Part shown: positions 1-10,068 of the stretch, in pieces | Position numbering within the stretch: position 1 is the stretch's first letter | How the letters are laid out: each line of letters opens with the position of its first letter | The notes under the pieces: generated by a model | Databases searched by the model: none | What the model saw: only the letters and a program-made list of their open reading frames with translations | Told to the model about the DNA's origin: nothing | Position numbers and translations under genes: made by a program | From: Chitinophaga sp. LS1 | GTDB lineage: Bacteria; Bacteroidota; Bacteroidia; Chitinophagales; Chitinophagaceae | Assembly (NCBI RefSeq): GCF_034274695.1 | Contig: NZ_CP128362.1 | Location: 744,001 to 808,000, forward strand | DNA: 64,000 nucleotides | Direction of reading: 5' to 3'

Positions 1-1262
1 GTGAGTGCATCGATCTGTGGATTGTCGATGAGAGAGTATTCAATATTCTCCCCTATCCTGATATGCTGACTCACATTGAAGCTACTATTTGAGCGGATCG
101 CATAGCGTTTCAGGTAAGTATTTTTCAGCGTACCTTCCTGGTTAAAATAATAGAAAGAGAGGAAATAACTACCCTGATCGCTGGAGCCACTAACTGAAAC
201 GTTGTGACTGGTGATAGGTGCTGGTTTGAAGATCTCATGGAACCAATCAGTACCTTGCTTGTTAGCCTTGGTAATACGATAGAAATTATCCAGGTCTGAA
301 GGGTTTTTATAATTCGGATCTACATTATACAAAGAAGGATTTACACCCGGATCACCTTCTTTCAAACCACCGGGAGCAATGTAATCAGGTAAAACAGGAG
401 TAGCACCCGAGCCATACAGACCATCGTTGTACACAATATTCGGATCCGTATTTTTCAGCGCCATCCATTTCAGGTTAGCCTGCTCCTGTGAATTCAGCAG
501 GTGCCACACATTACCACCTTTAGGTACCTGACGACCATAGTATGCATCGTAAGTCACTCTTACTTTGCCTGGCTTACCTTTTTTTGTGGTGATGATGATC
601 ACACCGTTTGCTGCTCTGGCACCATAGATGGAGGCAGAACCTGCATCTTTCAGTACCTGCATGGACTCCACATCATTTGGGTTGATGTCCACAATATTTT
701 GTGTTGGCACACCATCAATTACATAGAGCGGGGTGTTGTTACCAAAAGTATTCACACCACGAATGCGTACCTGTGGCTCTTCACCGGGCTGACCGGAGCC
801 GAGTACCATGATACCTGATACCTGCCCCTGCAACTGGTTGCTCACCTGTGCAGTAGGTTGGCGGGTGATCTGGTCTACATTCACAACAGATACAGCACCT
901 GTCAGATCTTTTTTACGTTGAGTGGCATAACCGGTTACAACAACTTCATCGAGCGAACCGATTTTTTCGGAGAGAATAACGTCGAGTGAGGGGCCATCAC
1001 CTACAGCTACTTCCTGCGAAGTATAGCCGACGAAAGAGAAAATAAGGACATCACCTTTTTTAGCTTGTAATGTGTAATGTCCACTTGGGTCAGTGGCACC
1101 ACCTCTGTTTGAACCTTTTACTGCTACAGTAACACCGGGCAAGGGATTGCCGGAGGATTTGTCAGTAACTCTACCAGTTATACGGGTTTGGGCTAGTACG
1201 TTACCGGCAAGCAGCAACAAGGCCCAGCACCATATAATGGTGCGGCATACATGTTTCTTCAT
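1..1262 (-). CDS. SusC/RagA-family TonB-dependent outer-membrane receptor (5' part, runs off the window)
   Basis: Partial CDS: 420 codons from ATG at 1262 to the window edge with no stop. A signal peptide (MKKHVCRTIIWCWALLLLAG...LAQ) is followed by a carboxypeptidase-regulatory-like beta domain (about residues 25-100, RITGRVTDKSSGNPLPGVTV) and then the SusC plug with the family signatures EVVVTGYATQRKKDLTGAV, a PQVRIRGVNTFG segment and VLKDAGSASIYGARAANGV. These are typical of SusC/RagA receptors, which import oligosaccharides or other ligands with SusD and TonB. There is no STN domain, so no direct FecR signalling is expected. The beta-barrel and any susD partner lie left of the window, so the substrate cannot be inferred. 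Confidence 0.95.
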   Translation of the reverse strand, partial: MKKHVCRTIIWCWALLLLAGNVLAQTRITGRVTDKSSGNPLPGVTVAVKGSNRGGATDPSGHYTLQAKKGDVLIFSFVGYTSQEVAVGDGPSLDVILSEKIGSLDEVVVTGYATQRKKDLTGAVSVVNVDQITRQPTAQVSNQLQGQVSGIMVLGSGQPGEEPQVRIRGVNTFGNNTPLYVIDGVPTQNIVDINPNDVESMQVLKDAGSASIYGARAANGVIIITTKKGKPGKVRVTYDAYYGRQVPKGGNVWHLLNSQEQANLKWMALKNTDPNIVYNDGLYGSGATPVLPDYIAPGGLKEGDPGVNPSLYNVDPNYKNPSDLDNFYRITKANKQGTDWFHEIFKPAPITSHNVSVSGSSDQGSYFLSFYYFNQEGTLKNTYLKRYAIRSNSSFNVSQHIRIGENIEYSLIDNPQIDAL

Positions 1263-1658
1263 AACGTGAAACGTTGTTTTTTTAGGTGAATGAATGGCCT
1301 GATCCTGGTCCTTTTGTTGAGAAAAAGACACAGCGATAAGAGCCGGTTACAGCATAATCCGGGTAATTAAAGAGGGTTTTGCAATAATGCCAGTCGGAGA
1401 TACTAATGCTCTTCACACTGCCCGCGAATGCAGTGGGAGGGTGTTACAATTCCGGTCAAGGTTTATTTTTATTGGGTATTTGCTACAGCACTATTTCAGG
1501 AGGGCACTTTTGCACAGGCGTACAAACTAGATACTACATACAGCTTGTTCTCATGTCATAACGTTGTTTAGAATAATAATCGTGGATATTAGACTTTGGT
1601 TACGCTTACCAAATTAACACATTCATTTGTTTTATGCAAAGATTTTTTTAAAACCAAT
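1263..1658. other. Intergenic spacer upstream of the susC gene
   Basis: About 400 bases between the susC start and the terminator of the downstream-facing permease gene. No open frame with protein-like composition, tRNA or convincing repeat was seen. It must hold the promoter of the minus-strand susC gene, but I could not pick a clear TTTG/TAnnTTTG pair. Confidence 0.5.
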
Positions 1659-1698
1659 AAAAAGAGGGTGTATCGCAAGACCGATACACCCTCTTTTT
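1659..1698 (-). terminator. Rho-independent terminator of the ABC permease gene
   Basis: Perfect 17-bp stem (1659-1675 with 1682-1698) around a 6-base loop, with A/T runs on both flanks. It lies just after the permease stop codon in the direction of transcription. Confidence 0.85.
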
Positions 1699-1717
1699 AT
1701 ATGACAGATTAATTCAT

Positions 1718-4030
1718 TTACTCAGTGCGAAGACTCTTCACAGGATTTATATTCGCCGTCTTTATTGCCCGCCATCCTACCGTCACCACTGTGATCAGCA
1801 TCGAAAACAAAATTGCCGCAACAAAAACAGTAATCCCCGGCTCCGTCCTGTACACAAAAGAATCCAGCCAGCGGTGCATCACCCACCAGCCTACCGGCGC
1901 AGCGACTACAAAACCAGCTATCAACAACAGGAAAAATTCTTTTCCAAACAACCACAATATATTTCCCAGCCCGGCACCCAATGTCTTCCGGATCCCCACT
2001 TCCTTCGTACGCTGTGCTGCCATAAAAGAAATCAACCCATACAAACCAATACAACCAATCACCACCGAGATCAATGTAAATATGCGAACCAGCTCATAAA
2101 TAATCAGGTCCTTCTGGTACAATTTCGCCATGTCATCATCCAGGAAACCGGACTGAAAAATATAAGCAGGATATACCGCCTTCCAGGCATTTTCCACTGC
2201 TGCCATCATTTGCGGTGCCCTTGCCATATTAATACTCACTGCACAATTCTGATAGGTGTATATGAGGGTGGTGATCACTAAGGGCTCTATCGATTCGTGA
2301 AATGAGCGGTAATGAAAATCTTTCACTACACCTACTACTGTACCCTTTGCCCCATTCACAGTTGCTGGATACCCGATTATTTCACGGGGTGAGCTAAATC
2401 CCAGTTTCTTTACGGCCGTTTCATTCACCACAAACTCACTCATCGTATCTGAAGCCGTCACATTTCTTCCAGCGATCAACTGCAATCCGAAAAAAGGAAT
2501 ATAATTCGCATCCGCCGTCTTATAAGCGACAGAAACATTCCGGTTGTTACAAACAATTCCCGTAGAGGGAGAGTAATCTGCTGCCGGGGCTGACCGGCAA
2601 AATGTAAATCCACTAATATCACCCAGCTTACCTGACAATGCATGTACCTTTGCCGCATCATTGTCCGGTACCGGCAGCATCACGATGGCCGATCTGCGAA
2701 ATCCCGGATCTGCTTCCTGTGTATACCTCATTTGATTGGCGATGATAATGGTACAAATGATCAGCAATTGTGAAATAGCAAATTGTACAATCACTAATCC
2801 CCTTCTGAAAGAAAATCCACTGGCCGCCTTTTTTTGCTGTAATGCCACTACCGGCCGCAACCCTGAAATAATCAGTCCCGGGTACATGCCGGATATTAAT
2901 ACGATGCTTATAAAAAGCACGATTAAAAAACTCCAGCCACGCACATTCCACCAGCTTATCGTCGTGTGCAACAGGTTGTTTAAAAAAGGTAATCCCAGCC
3001 ATGCCAGCAACACACCCACTGCCATAGCTGCTATTGTCAATATCGCCGTTTCAGTAATGAACTGCATAAACAGCTGCCAACGGAAACTTCCCAATGCTTT
3101 TCTTACACCAATCTCTTTGGAACGGCTCCAGGCCTGCGCTACAGACAGATTTATAAAATTGATACAGGTAGTAATGATCAATAAAAGCCCTATACAGGAT
3201 ATCATCCATAAGGTACTTTCCCGAATCACCCCATCCAGTGCAGTATTAAAGTGAATGTCTCCCAAAGGTTGAGTGACAAAGGCAAATAAACTTTCTTCAT
3301 TTCCATATGCTTTGTTAGCAAGATCTTTCAATGCCTGGTCTGCCACAGCTTGCGTAATACCGGGCTTCAGCCTGATAAAACATTGCACCGATTTATTTAC
3401 ACTCATCCACCAGTCTTCTACCATCCACTGTTGATAGCCTTTCAATTTATCAAAAGGGAAAAAGATCTCCTGCCGCAGGTCTGTATTTGCAGGCAGGTCT
3501 TTCAATACGCCACTGATCTGAAAACGCATGGTGTCATCCAGCAATAAACTTTGCCCTACCGGGTCCTGCTGACCAAAATATTTATGCGCGATCCTTTCGG
3601 TAATGACCACGCCATGGGTATTACCGCTTAATAACGGAAAGTTGAATATCTCGAAATAAGCAGGATCAGTGAAAGCAATGTCTTCCAGGAAATTCTGACC
3701 ACGCGTCACTGCTATGCGTTTATTACTTAGCATGTCCAGGTGTGTCACCTGCTCTGCAATGCCATAATCATTTTTGAAACGATCAGGCAAAGGGCCAGGT
3801 ACTCCTGTATTGACCGACGCCTGTTCATCCATATGGAATTTCGAAATGATCCGGTAGATCTGCTCTTTGTGCAAATGAAAATTGTCAGTACGCAGGTGAT
3901 AAGCCACCGTGGCATAGATGAGAATAATACAGGCTATGCCAATAGCAAGGCCCGTAATATTAATGAACGCATACGCTTTGCGGTGTTGCAAACTGCGAAT
4001 GGCTGTGTGCAGGTAGTTGCTCATGGTCAT
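1718..4030 (-). CDS. MacB/FtsX-type ABC transporter permease (Bacteroidota long form)
   Basis: About 770 residues from ATG 4030; an upstream in-frame ATG at 4141 adds 37 atypical residues, so I prefer MTMSNYLHTAIRSLQHRKAY, the usual family start (ATG 4024 is equally possible). Organisation is the duplicated MacB_PCD/FtsX layout: TM1 (about 20-42), a periplasmic domain (about 45-290), three TM segments (about 300-420), a second TM plus periplasmic domain (about 440-640) and three final TM segments with the typical RTKEVGIRKTLGA motif. Family members work with a LolD/MacB-like ATPase to move or sense lipids, peptides or drugs across the envelope. No ATPase gene is adjacent, so the partner and substrate are unknown. 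It follows rtcB on the same strand after 136 bp and ends at a strong terminator. Confidence 0.9.
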   Translation of the reverse strand: MTMSNYLHTAIRSLQHRKAYAFINITGLAIGIACIILIYATVAYHLRTDNFHLHKEQIYRIISKFHMDEQASVNTGVPGPLPDRFKNDYGIAEQVTHLDMLSNKRIAVTRGQNFLEDIAFTDPAYFEIFNFPLLSGNTHGVVITERIAHKYFGQQDPVGQSLLLDDTMRFQISGVLKDLPANTDLRQEIFFPFDKLKGYQQWMVEDWWMSVNKSVQCFIRLKPGITQAVADQALKDLANKAYGNEESLFAFVTQPLGDIHFNTALDGVIRESTLWMISCIGLLLIITTCINFINLSVAQAWSRSKEIGVRKALGSFRWQLFMQFITETAILTIAAMAVGVLLAWLGLPFLNNLLHTTISWWNVRGWSFLIVLFISIVLISGMYPGLIISGLRPVVALQQKKAASGFSFRRGLVIVQFAISQLLIICTIIIANQMRYTQEADPGFRRSAIVMLPVPDNDAAKVHALSGKLGDISGFTFCRSAPAADYSPSTGIVCNNRNVSVAYKTADANYIPFFGLQLIAGRNVTASDTMSEFVVNETAVKKLGFSSPREIIGYPATVNGAKGTVVGVVKDFHYRSFHESIEPLVITTLIYTYQNCAVSINMARAPQMMAAVENAWKAVYPAYIFQSGFLDDDMAKLYQKDLIIYELVRIFTLISVVIGCIGLYGLISFMAAQRTKEVGIRKTLGAGLGNILWLFGKEFFLLLIAGFVVAAPVGWWVMHRWLDSFVYRTEPGITVFVAAILFSMLITVVTVGWRAIKTANINPVKSLRTE

Positions 4031-4166
4031 TGCAGGCCGGAAAAGTATGCCAACAATAAAACAATTGATTATCAATATGTTTACTGATGTAATAGTGTTC
4101 ATTTCAGCACAGTGGCTGCCCGCAAATGAAACATCGCCCATTTGCAGGAATAGCTTTGTCCATTAC

Positions 4167-5567
4167 TTATTCTTTATACATTCTTACTATGCGGGGAACG
4201 AATCTTCCCTCAATGTTTACTAACTCCCGCTGTGCATCTATCACACGTTCTATGTCTTTGTATGCCAGCGGATTTTCTTCTACGCTCCCACCGATGAGTG
4301 TAACATTGGCATCGGCCAACATTTTCTTCAGTGCAGACATAGTTACGTTTTCTTTTGCGCGGGTGCGACTCATGGCCCTGCCTGCACCATGTGAGGCAGA
4401 GTACAAAGAAGCCGGTACACCTTTGCCTGATACCAGGTAAGCTGCAGTCGTCATACTACCCGGAATAATACCTAACTCACCTGCATGCGCAGGCGTCGCA
4501 CCTTTCCGGTGGATGATCGCCTTGCGGCCATCTGCCAACGTATCTTCCCATGCAAAGTTGTGATGGTTCTCAATCGTAGCCAGTGCCTGCAAACCCGTTT
4601 CTTTCAGCAGATTTGCATGAATCCTGTCATGACATGCTTTGGCATAATCACCTGCCAGCTGCATACTCATCCAGTACTCCTGTCCTGCCTGTGTGTCGAG
4701 ATCTAACCACGCCAGTTGTTGTGCCTCCCTGGGCAACTTGCAGGTATCCATCGCGATCTTTGTATAATACTGCGCAATTGCAGCACCTAACCCCCTGCTA
4801 CCTGAGTGTGATAAGAGTGCGAGATACTCACCTGCTGCAATGCCCAATGCATTGTCTTCATTCAAGGTGATCAGGCCAAATTCCACAAAGTGATTTCCGG
4901 TACCTGATGTACCTAACTGCCTGGCTGCTTTTGACTGCAACCTTCTTAACAAATCAGTTTCTTTGAATGTAGAATGATCCAGCACAGCATGTTCCTGCGC
5001 TATATCCAATCCACCTTCCAATCCAAAGTGCGTGAAATTTTTCAACGCAGTTTTTAACTGAAAAGAATATCGCTTCAGAAAACTCTCGCCTGTATCTAAG
5101 ATAGAGAGTGCCATTCTGCACCCGATATCCACTCCTACTGCATAAGGGATCACCGCATTGTGCGTAGCGAGCACACCACCAATAGGCAGCCCATAGCCTG
5201 TATGTGCATCAGGCATTAAAGCGCCCTGCACAGCAACGGGCAGCGTCATCGCTATCTCCATTTGTCTTTTGGCACCGGCTTCTATTTCTTTGGCGCCATA
5301 CACTTTTACATCACCTGTTGTTTCCAGGAGGGTATGTGCACGGAAAGGTTTTACTGCTACTTCATCAAGGAAGGTCGCAGCTATTTTTCCCAGTACTTCA
5401 TCATTACGATAAGTAGTGGGATTGTCTTTAATATCATTCAATAAAGAGATCGCTTCTTCTTTTGTATGATGCTTAAAGTGTTTAGAAAATATATTAATCA
5501 CAAGGCTCCGGGCACGATCGTCTGTATAGCCGATCCTGCTGAGCTCTTTTGCTTTTAAATTGCTCAT
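4167..5567 (-). CDS. rtcB: RtcB-type RNA ligase
   Basis: About 466 residues from ATG 5567 (an ATG at 5588 adds 7 residues). RtcB joins RNA ends carrying 2',3'-cyclic phosphate or 3'-phosphate to 5'-OH using GTP and Mn2+, and acts in RNA repair. The sequence shows the metal-binding PYAVGVDIGCRM motif (Cys near residue 150), GTSGTGNHFVEFG, the HRKGATPAH loop and SASHGAGRAMSR, which holds the histidine that is guanylated in the family. Length is normal and all these motifs are intact. No RtcA or archease gene is adjacent, as is common in Bacteroidota. A TACCTTTG element at 5740-5747 on the minus strand may be its promoter. Confidence 0.95.
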   Translation of the reverse strand: MSNLKAKELSRIGYTDDRARSLVINIFSKHFKHHTKEEAISLLNDIKDNPTTYRNDEVLGKIAATFLDEVAVKPFRAHTLLETTGDVKVYGAKEIEAGAKRQMEIAMTLPVAVQGALMPDAHTGYGLPIGGVLATHNAVIPYAVGVDIGCRMALSILDTGESFLKRYSFQLKTALKNFTHFGLEGGLDIAQEHAVLDHSTFKETDLLRRLQSKAARQLGTSGTGNHFVEFGLITLNEDNALGIAAGEYLALLSHSGSRGLGAAIAQYYTKIAMDTCKLPREAQQLAWLDLDTQAGQEYWMSMQLAGDYAKACHDRIHANLLKETGLQALATIENHHNFAWEDTLADGRKAIIHRKGATPAHAGELGIIPGSMTTAAYLVSGKGVPASLYSASHGAGRAMSRTRAKENVTMSALKKMLADANVTLIGGSVEENPLAYKDIERVIDAQRELVNIEGRFVPRIVRMYKE

Positions 5568-5739
5568 AAGAATGCTTCGTGCGGGCATAGCAATGCCGCA
5601 ACTAAATTTTTAATCAGGAAAAATTAATTGGAAACGGGGTGTCCTGCCGGACTATGCGGCAAGATCGATGGGTGATATGTGGGTACGGTTCAGCATGATT
5701 CCTTGTGTTTTAAAAAGTGATGAAATAAGGAATTCGGGG

Positions 5740-5747
5740 CAAAGGTA
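5740..5747 (-). promoter_or_regulatory. Possible -7 element upstream of rtcB
   Basis: TACCTTTG on the minus strand matches the Bacteroidota -7 consensus TAnnTTTG. I found no TTTG or TTG at the right distance for a -33 element. It would give rtcB a leader of about 165 nt, so support is partial. Confidence 0.35.
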
Positions 5748-5795
5748 TATTTTTTTTATATATTGGTGAAATATTCTACAACATCAGGTCTCTTT

Positions 5796-6176
5796 ATGAA
5801 ATTATTCAACATTATATGGTGCATCCTCTTCATCATTTTCGCAGGATTGCAATACAATGATCCGGATCCATATATCTGGATGCCTATCTATTTGTACGGA
5901 GCTGCATGCTGTGCACTGGCAGCCATGGGCAAATTTTATAAAAAAGCATATGTAGCAGGTAGTCTGGTATATCTGTGTTATGCAGTCTATAAATTCTTTG
6001 ATCAGAATGGTGTATGGGATTGGGCGACCAAACATCATGGGGAGAACATTGCAGAGACCATGAAAGCCTCGCAGCCATGGATTGAAGAAACCAGGGAGTT
6101 CTTTGGCCTGTTCATCCTGATCGCTGTTTTGATGATCAATTATATTTATGCCGGACGTAAAAAAGCAGGGAAATAA
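5796..6176 (+). CDS. TMEM220-like small membrane protein
   Basis: 126 residues from ATG 5796; an upstream ATG/GTG at 5763 adds 11 residues lacking family character. There are four predicted hydrophobic segments (roughly 1-17, 28-46, 50-68 and a C-terminal one around 100-118). The FAGLQYNDPDPYIWMPIYLYGA stretch is what I recognise as the transmembrane family 220 signature. Function is unknown in the family. It is divergent from rtcB and followed by an unrelated small gene. Assignment rests on motif memory only. Confidence 0.75.
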   Translation: MKLFNIIWCILFIIFAGLQYNDPDPYIWMPIYLYGAACCALAAMGKFYKKAYVAGSLVYLCYAVYKFFDQNGVWDWATKHHGENIAETMKASQPWIEETREFFGLFILIAVLMINYIYAGRKKAGK

Positions 6177-6281
6177 GGGGAATAATCTTTACCTTCAGTA
6201 GGATTAAGTTTTGTTTTCCTGATAACCCACATCCTACTCATGAGAAGATTGATCCCAAAACACCTGCACTCCTCGTAATAT

Positions 6282-6593
6282 ATGTCCGGTTTTTCCATTT
6301 TGCCTGTTCGTTATTCTAAAATCGTGGCCGCTGCTGAGTCTATTACCTGGCCTGTTACAGGTCTTAGCGAGAGTTCCTTAGGTATGGTTGATTATTGTAT
6401 CATCGCCCACGATCATATTCCTGTTTCAATTCAGTTTAATCTGGGTGCTGCTGTGTATGGGCCTTATTATTTCAGTGATGAAGGGGAGAGTGAATTTGTG
6501 GCTGTTGGAATGAAGGCGGAGCTTGATATATCAGGCGTGATCCTGAGAATCGGCGAGTGGTATACGATTGAGATTGTAAGTATTTATGCTTAA
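6282..6593 (+). CDS. Hypothetical protein, 103 residues
   Basis: An open frame from ATG 6282 to a TAA that merges directly into a terminator hairpin, which supports it being a real transcribed gene. The product is soluble with no signal peptide and has alternating hydrophobic residues suggesting beta strands (PVSIQFNLGAAVYGPYYFSDEG, AELDISGVILRIGEWYTIEIVSIYA). I recognise no family. No obvious link to its neighbours. Confidence 0.6.
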   Translation: MSGFSILPVRYSKIVAAAESITWPVTGLSESSLGMVDYCIIAHDHIPVSIQFNLGAAVYGPYYFSDEGESEFVAVGMKAELDISGVILRIGEWYTIEIVSIYA

Positions 6594-6634
6594 AATGCAA
6601 CGGCCTGCGGTGATCACCGCAGGCCGTTGCATTT
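6593..6634. terminator. Bidirectional terminator hairpin between convergent genes
   Basis: Perfect 42-base palindrome (21-bp arms 6593-6613 and 6614-6634) between the 103-residue gene and the ThuA-fusion gene. Its right arm runs into the repeated 3' end of the fusion gene (6627-6669). Confidence 0.8.
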
Positions 6635-6669
6635 ATTTCGATAATAATTGCAATTTATTTTGATAACAA
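6627..6669 (-). repeat. Tandem duplicate of the fusion gene's 3' end
   Basis: Two adjacent copies, 6627-6647 and 6648-6669, differ by two substitutions and one indel. The right copy contains the last codons (Leu-Leu-Ser-Lys) and stop of the gene ending at 6655. The left copy lies wholly in the spacer and feeds into the terminator stem. Confidence 0.8.
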
Positions 6670-9600
6670 TTCAAATCTACTCATCCCCAACGATGTCTTC
6701 TCCCCTGCATCTGCTGCCGTAATCTTTATATACAGATTATGCGGCTTACCATCTGCCACCGGTGCAAAGTTGATCGTAGCTGTATTGGGTACTTTTACTT
6801 TAGCTCCCGGCCCTATTACCACCTCGCCTAACTTAGTACCACTCTCTTTATCCAGGAACAACTGCACATTATATCCATACTGCAAAGACTCCTGTGAATA
6901 ATAGCTGATACCCACACCCGTCACGCCTGTCAGATCCAGGTTATTATAACTTACCCAGCTGTTCGCAGTAGGGATCAGGAACTTGATGTCATTTGCTTCA
7001 AACGTAGTTACACCAAAAGACTGATCATAATTAGCCGCTACCAGTTTAGGGCTCTTCAGCATTGCTGTAGCCGTTCCCGTTAGCGGACGAATATTCGGAC
7101 CTCCCTGATCTGTATAACTGGCTATCAGGTACAACACACCATTATCTTTCTCCGGCTTACCTGCTGTTGGAGACACTGTTCCTTTCTGTGGCAACGAAGC
7201 AGGTGCTTTGTTATCTCCACTCTGCGACATCACATAATCTGCCAGTTGATGTGCTTCTCCTGATGTGAGGGTAGGATGCGCTGACATCGCTGTTTCGCCC
7301 CATACGCCACCACCACCCTGGATGATCTTATTCGCCAGATAATCTTTCGCATTCGGATCATCTTTATATTTCTCCGCTACCTGTTTAAAGGAAGGACCGA
7401 TCGATTTTTCATCCAGCTTATGACAGGTCTTACAATCACCTGATTCAAACAGGTTCTTACCTGCTATCACCCCTGTGATGATCTGATGCCCCTGCTGGGG
7501 AATCGCCGCCTGATCGCTACCTTCCATGTATTCTGCACGGATGTACATGTTCTCAGGTTTTATATTGTTAGCATCTTCCTTGTCACTTACCTGTACATCA
7601 TAAGCTACCTGTTTGCCTGGGAAGTAGAAAGTTTTATTACCCGTGATATTGATCTTTACTTCCGGTGTTTCATTACCTGCGTACAACGCAATGCCTTCAC
7701 TACGGGTACTGGTGCCTTTATCATCCAGCACTTCTACTGATACTGCATATTCACCAGCTACTGCATACGTTACTTCTGTCTCCGGTTCTTTCGTTTCTTT
7801 CTTATTTCCATTACCCAGGTACCAGATGTAAGTAAGCGGATCATGGTCAGGATCTGATGATCCTTTTGCACTCAGTTTCACTTTGAATGGTAAACCACCA
7901 GATAGTTTGTCTGCCTGGATCTTCGCTATTGGCGCACGGTTGCCACCATTAAAGTCAATTCTTGACAACCCTGCATCTTTGTTCTTACTAAACCAGCCAT
8001 TCCCATATTCCAGTACATACAGTCTGCCATCAGGTCCCATTTCCATATCAATGATCGCATTGAATTTGGTATGCGGCATGAATGGTTCTGTCTTGGAGAG
8101 GTTTCCATCTTTATCAAAAGTTACCGCTTTGATCCAGCCTCTCACCCAATCGTAAATAAAGAACTTACCACTGTAGTAATCAGGGAAACGTGTTTCCTGG
8201 GGGTAATACTCATTGTAAAACACAGGGCCTGCCATGGCATTACGACCACCACTACCCATTGATGGGAAGTCAGGCGATTTATCGTACGGATACCAGATCA
8301 TCGCTGGTGTAGCAGGTGGTAGATCTCTGATACCGGTATTATTACGTGAATCATTCACAGGTTTTGCAGGATCAAATGCAGCACCGGCTTTTCCTGTTTC
8401 GTAATCGTAACGATGGTAAGCATAGTTGTTACCCACGAACATCGGATAACCATAGTTACCCGGCTTCTTCGCCTGGTTAATTTCATCATACCCTCTTGGA
8501 CCACGCTCCGGATCATCATTGTTTGCATCAGGGCCTACTTCACCCCAATACACATACCCCGTTTTACGGTCCACAGAAATACGGTAAGGGTTACGGGTAC
8601 CCATTGCATAAATTTCAGGACGGGTCTTTGGTGCTCCCTTCTTAAAGAGGTTCCCCTCAGGAATGGAATAAGTACCATCCGGATTGATCTTCAAACGAAG
8701 GATCTTTCCTCTCAGATCATTTGTATTGGCGGATGTACGACGACCATCATAATTCAGGTGACCCGGACGATCATCCAACGGCGCATATCCTTTTGATACA
8801 TATTGCTGGCCTGGTTCATCGAACGGTGTGGAGTTATCACCTGTGGACAGGTACAATAAATGATCAGGGCCAAAGGCGATAGAACCACCTGTATGACAAC
8901 AGATATTACGCTGTGAATATAGCTGCAACACTATCTTCTCCGAAGCCGAATCGATCTGGCCGTTTTCAAATGTAAAACGGCTCAACCTATTCACTGAGGT
9001 ATCAACAGGAGAGTAATAAATATATACATAATGGTTAGTAGCAAAGTCAGGATCCGCACTGATACCCAGTACACCTTCTTCTGCGTTCACATTCGGTACT
9101 TCTGTTTTGTAGTACACCCTTAAATAACCAGCCTGCGTCAACTTATGCGCCTGCTGATCAAAGTACATGATCTCACCTCTGCGCTGTGCAATGAGTATAT
9201 TGAGATCAGGCAGAATAGTCATCTCAGTAGGTTCGAAGAACTCACCGGATACAAGGGTATTCTTGGTAAAGCGATCTTCAGCCGGCACTCTCAGGGTAGT
9301 GGCCACATTATAATCCAGTACCTGGTTTTTACCGATGGCATATTTAATACCGCTCAGTAACAATTTCAGCACATTCTCTTCTTTATAAGCAGCGTCTGTA
9401 TGACCGAGTTCTGTGTAGAACGCACGGCCACCATCATAATCGTGGAACCAGCTTATAGGATGATTGTCTCCATTCTTCCCGCCTTCATACGTCTTCTCAT
9501 CCACCGTCATAATAACTTTGATATTGGGACTGATCTTTTTGAAGTTATACCATTCGTCTTCGTGTTCCCATTTATCGGGCAACTGACCAAAGGACTTATC

Positions 9601-10050
9601 TTTTACAATCAGTGTCGCTTTGTGTGTACCAGCAGGATGACTGTCAAAGTAAGCACCCGCCAGTCCTCCATACCAACCCCACTCATATTCAGTATCCGTA
9701 GCAGCATGTACACCTACATACCCCCCACCGGATTGAATATATCTTTCAAAATCTGCTTCCTGGTAATTGTTCAGTACATCGCCGGTAGTGTTCAGGAAGA
9801 TGACAGCAGCATATTTCTGCAAAGTATCTTCTACGAACATTTCGGCATTAGTAGTAGTGTCTACATCGAATCCATTTTCTTTTCCCAGTTTTTCAATCGC
9901 CGCAATACCAGCAGGAATAGAGGCGTGGTGGAATCCGGCAGTTTTCGAGAATACCAGTACCCTGGGATTACCGGGTCTGATCTTTGACTGGCAACCGGAA
10001 AGGATAATTCCGCAAAGCGCAGCCAGGTAAATAGCATACCTCAATCGCAT
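6655..10050 (-). CDS. Multidomain lipoprotein: ThuA + PQQ-type sugar dehydrogenase + PKD + cytochrome c + lectin-like domain
   Basis: 1131 residues with a lipoprotein signal (lipobox LSGC near residue 19). Domains in order: ThuA-like (about 28-245; GVHAATDTEYEWGWY and GHTDAAY motifs); a glucose/sorbosone-dehydrogenase beta-propeller (about 258-705; EVGPDANNDDPERGPRGYDE, YVLEYGNGW); PKD (about 705-795); a class I cytochrome c with Cys873-x-x-Cys876-His877 and a likely distal Met in TAMSAHP; and a C-terminal beta-sandwich resembling CBM6 (about 975-1131). The layout implies periplasmic oxidation of a sugar with electrons passed to its own heme. It is the last gene of the sugar-oxidation cluster, 51 bp after thuA with a hairpin between them. 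Both its ThuA and cytochrome domains have stand-alone relatives in the cluster. Substrate is inferred, not shown. Confidence 0.92.
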   Translation of the reverse strand: MRLRYAIYLAALCGIILSGCQSKIRPGNPRVLVFSKTAGFHHASIPAGIAAIEKLGKENGFDVDTTTNAEMFVEDTLQKYAAVIFLNTTGDVLNNYQEADFERYIQSGGGYVGVHAATDTEYEWGWYGGLAGAYFDSHPAGTHKATLIVKDKSFGQLPDKWEHEDEWYNFKKISPNIKVIMTVDEKTYEGGKNGDNHPISWFHDYDGGRAFYTELGHTDAAYKEENVLKLLLSGIKYAIGKNQVLDYNVATTLRVPAEDRFTKNTLVSGEFFEPTEMTILPDLNILIAQRRGEIMYFDQQAHKLTQAGYLRVYYKTEVPNVNAEEGVLGISADPDFATNHYVYIYYSPVDTSVNRLSRFTFENGQIDSASEKIVLQLYSQRNICCHTGGSIAFGPDHLLYLSTGDNSTPFDEPGQQYVSKGYAPLDDRPGHLNYDGRRTSANTNDLRGKILRLKINPDGTYSIPEGNLFKKGAPKTRPEIYAMGTRNPYRISVDRKTGYVYWGEVGPDANNDDPERGPRGYDEINQAKKPGNYGYPMFVGNNYAYHRYDYETGKAGAAFDPAKPVNDSRNNTGIRDLPPATPAMIWYPYDKSPDFPSMGSGGRNAMAGPVFYNEYYPQETRFPDYYSGKFFIYDWVRGWIKAVTFDKDGNLSKTEPFMPHTKFNAIIDMEMGPDGRLYVLEYGNGWFSKNKDAGLSRIDFNGGNRAPIAKIQADKLSGGLPFKVKLSAKGSSDPDHDPLTYIWYLGNGNKKETKEPETEVTYAVAGEYAVSVEVLDDKGTSTRSEGIALYAGNETPEVKINITGNKTFYFPGKQVAYDVQVSDKEDANNIKPENMYIRAEYMEGSDQAAIPQQGHQIITGVIAGKNLFESGDCKTCHKLDEKSIGPSFKQVAEKYKDDPNAKDYLANKIIQGGGGVWGETAMSAHPTLTSGEAHQLADYVMSQSGDNKAPASLPQKGTVSPTAGKPEKDNGVLYLIASYTDQGGPNIRPLTGTATAMLKSPKLVAANYDQSFGVTTFEANDIKFLIPTANSWVSYNNLDLTGVTGVGISYYSQESLQYGYNVQLFLDKESGTKLGEVVIGPGAKVKVPNTATINFAPVADGKPHNLYIKITAADAGEKTSLGMSRFELLSK

Positions 10051-10068
10051 GATAGTTGTTTTCGTGAA

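Noticed and set aside
501..818. 105-codon plus-strand frame
   Set aside because: Antisense shadow of the susC plug domain.
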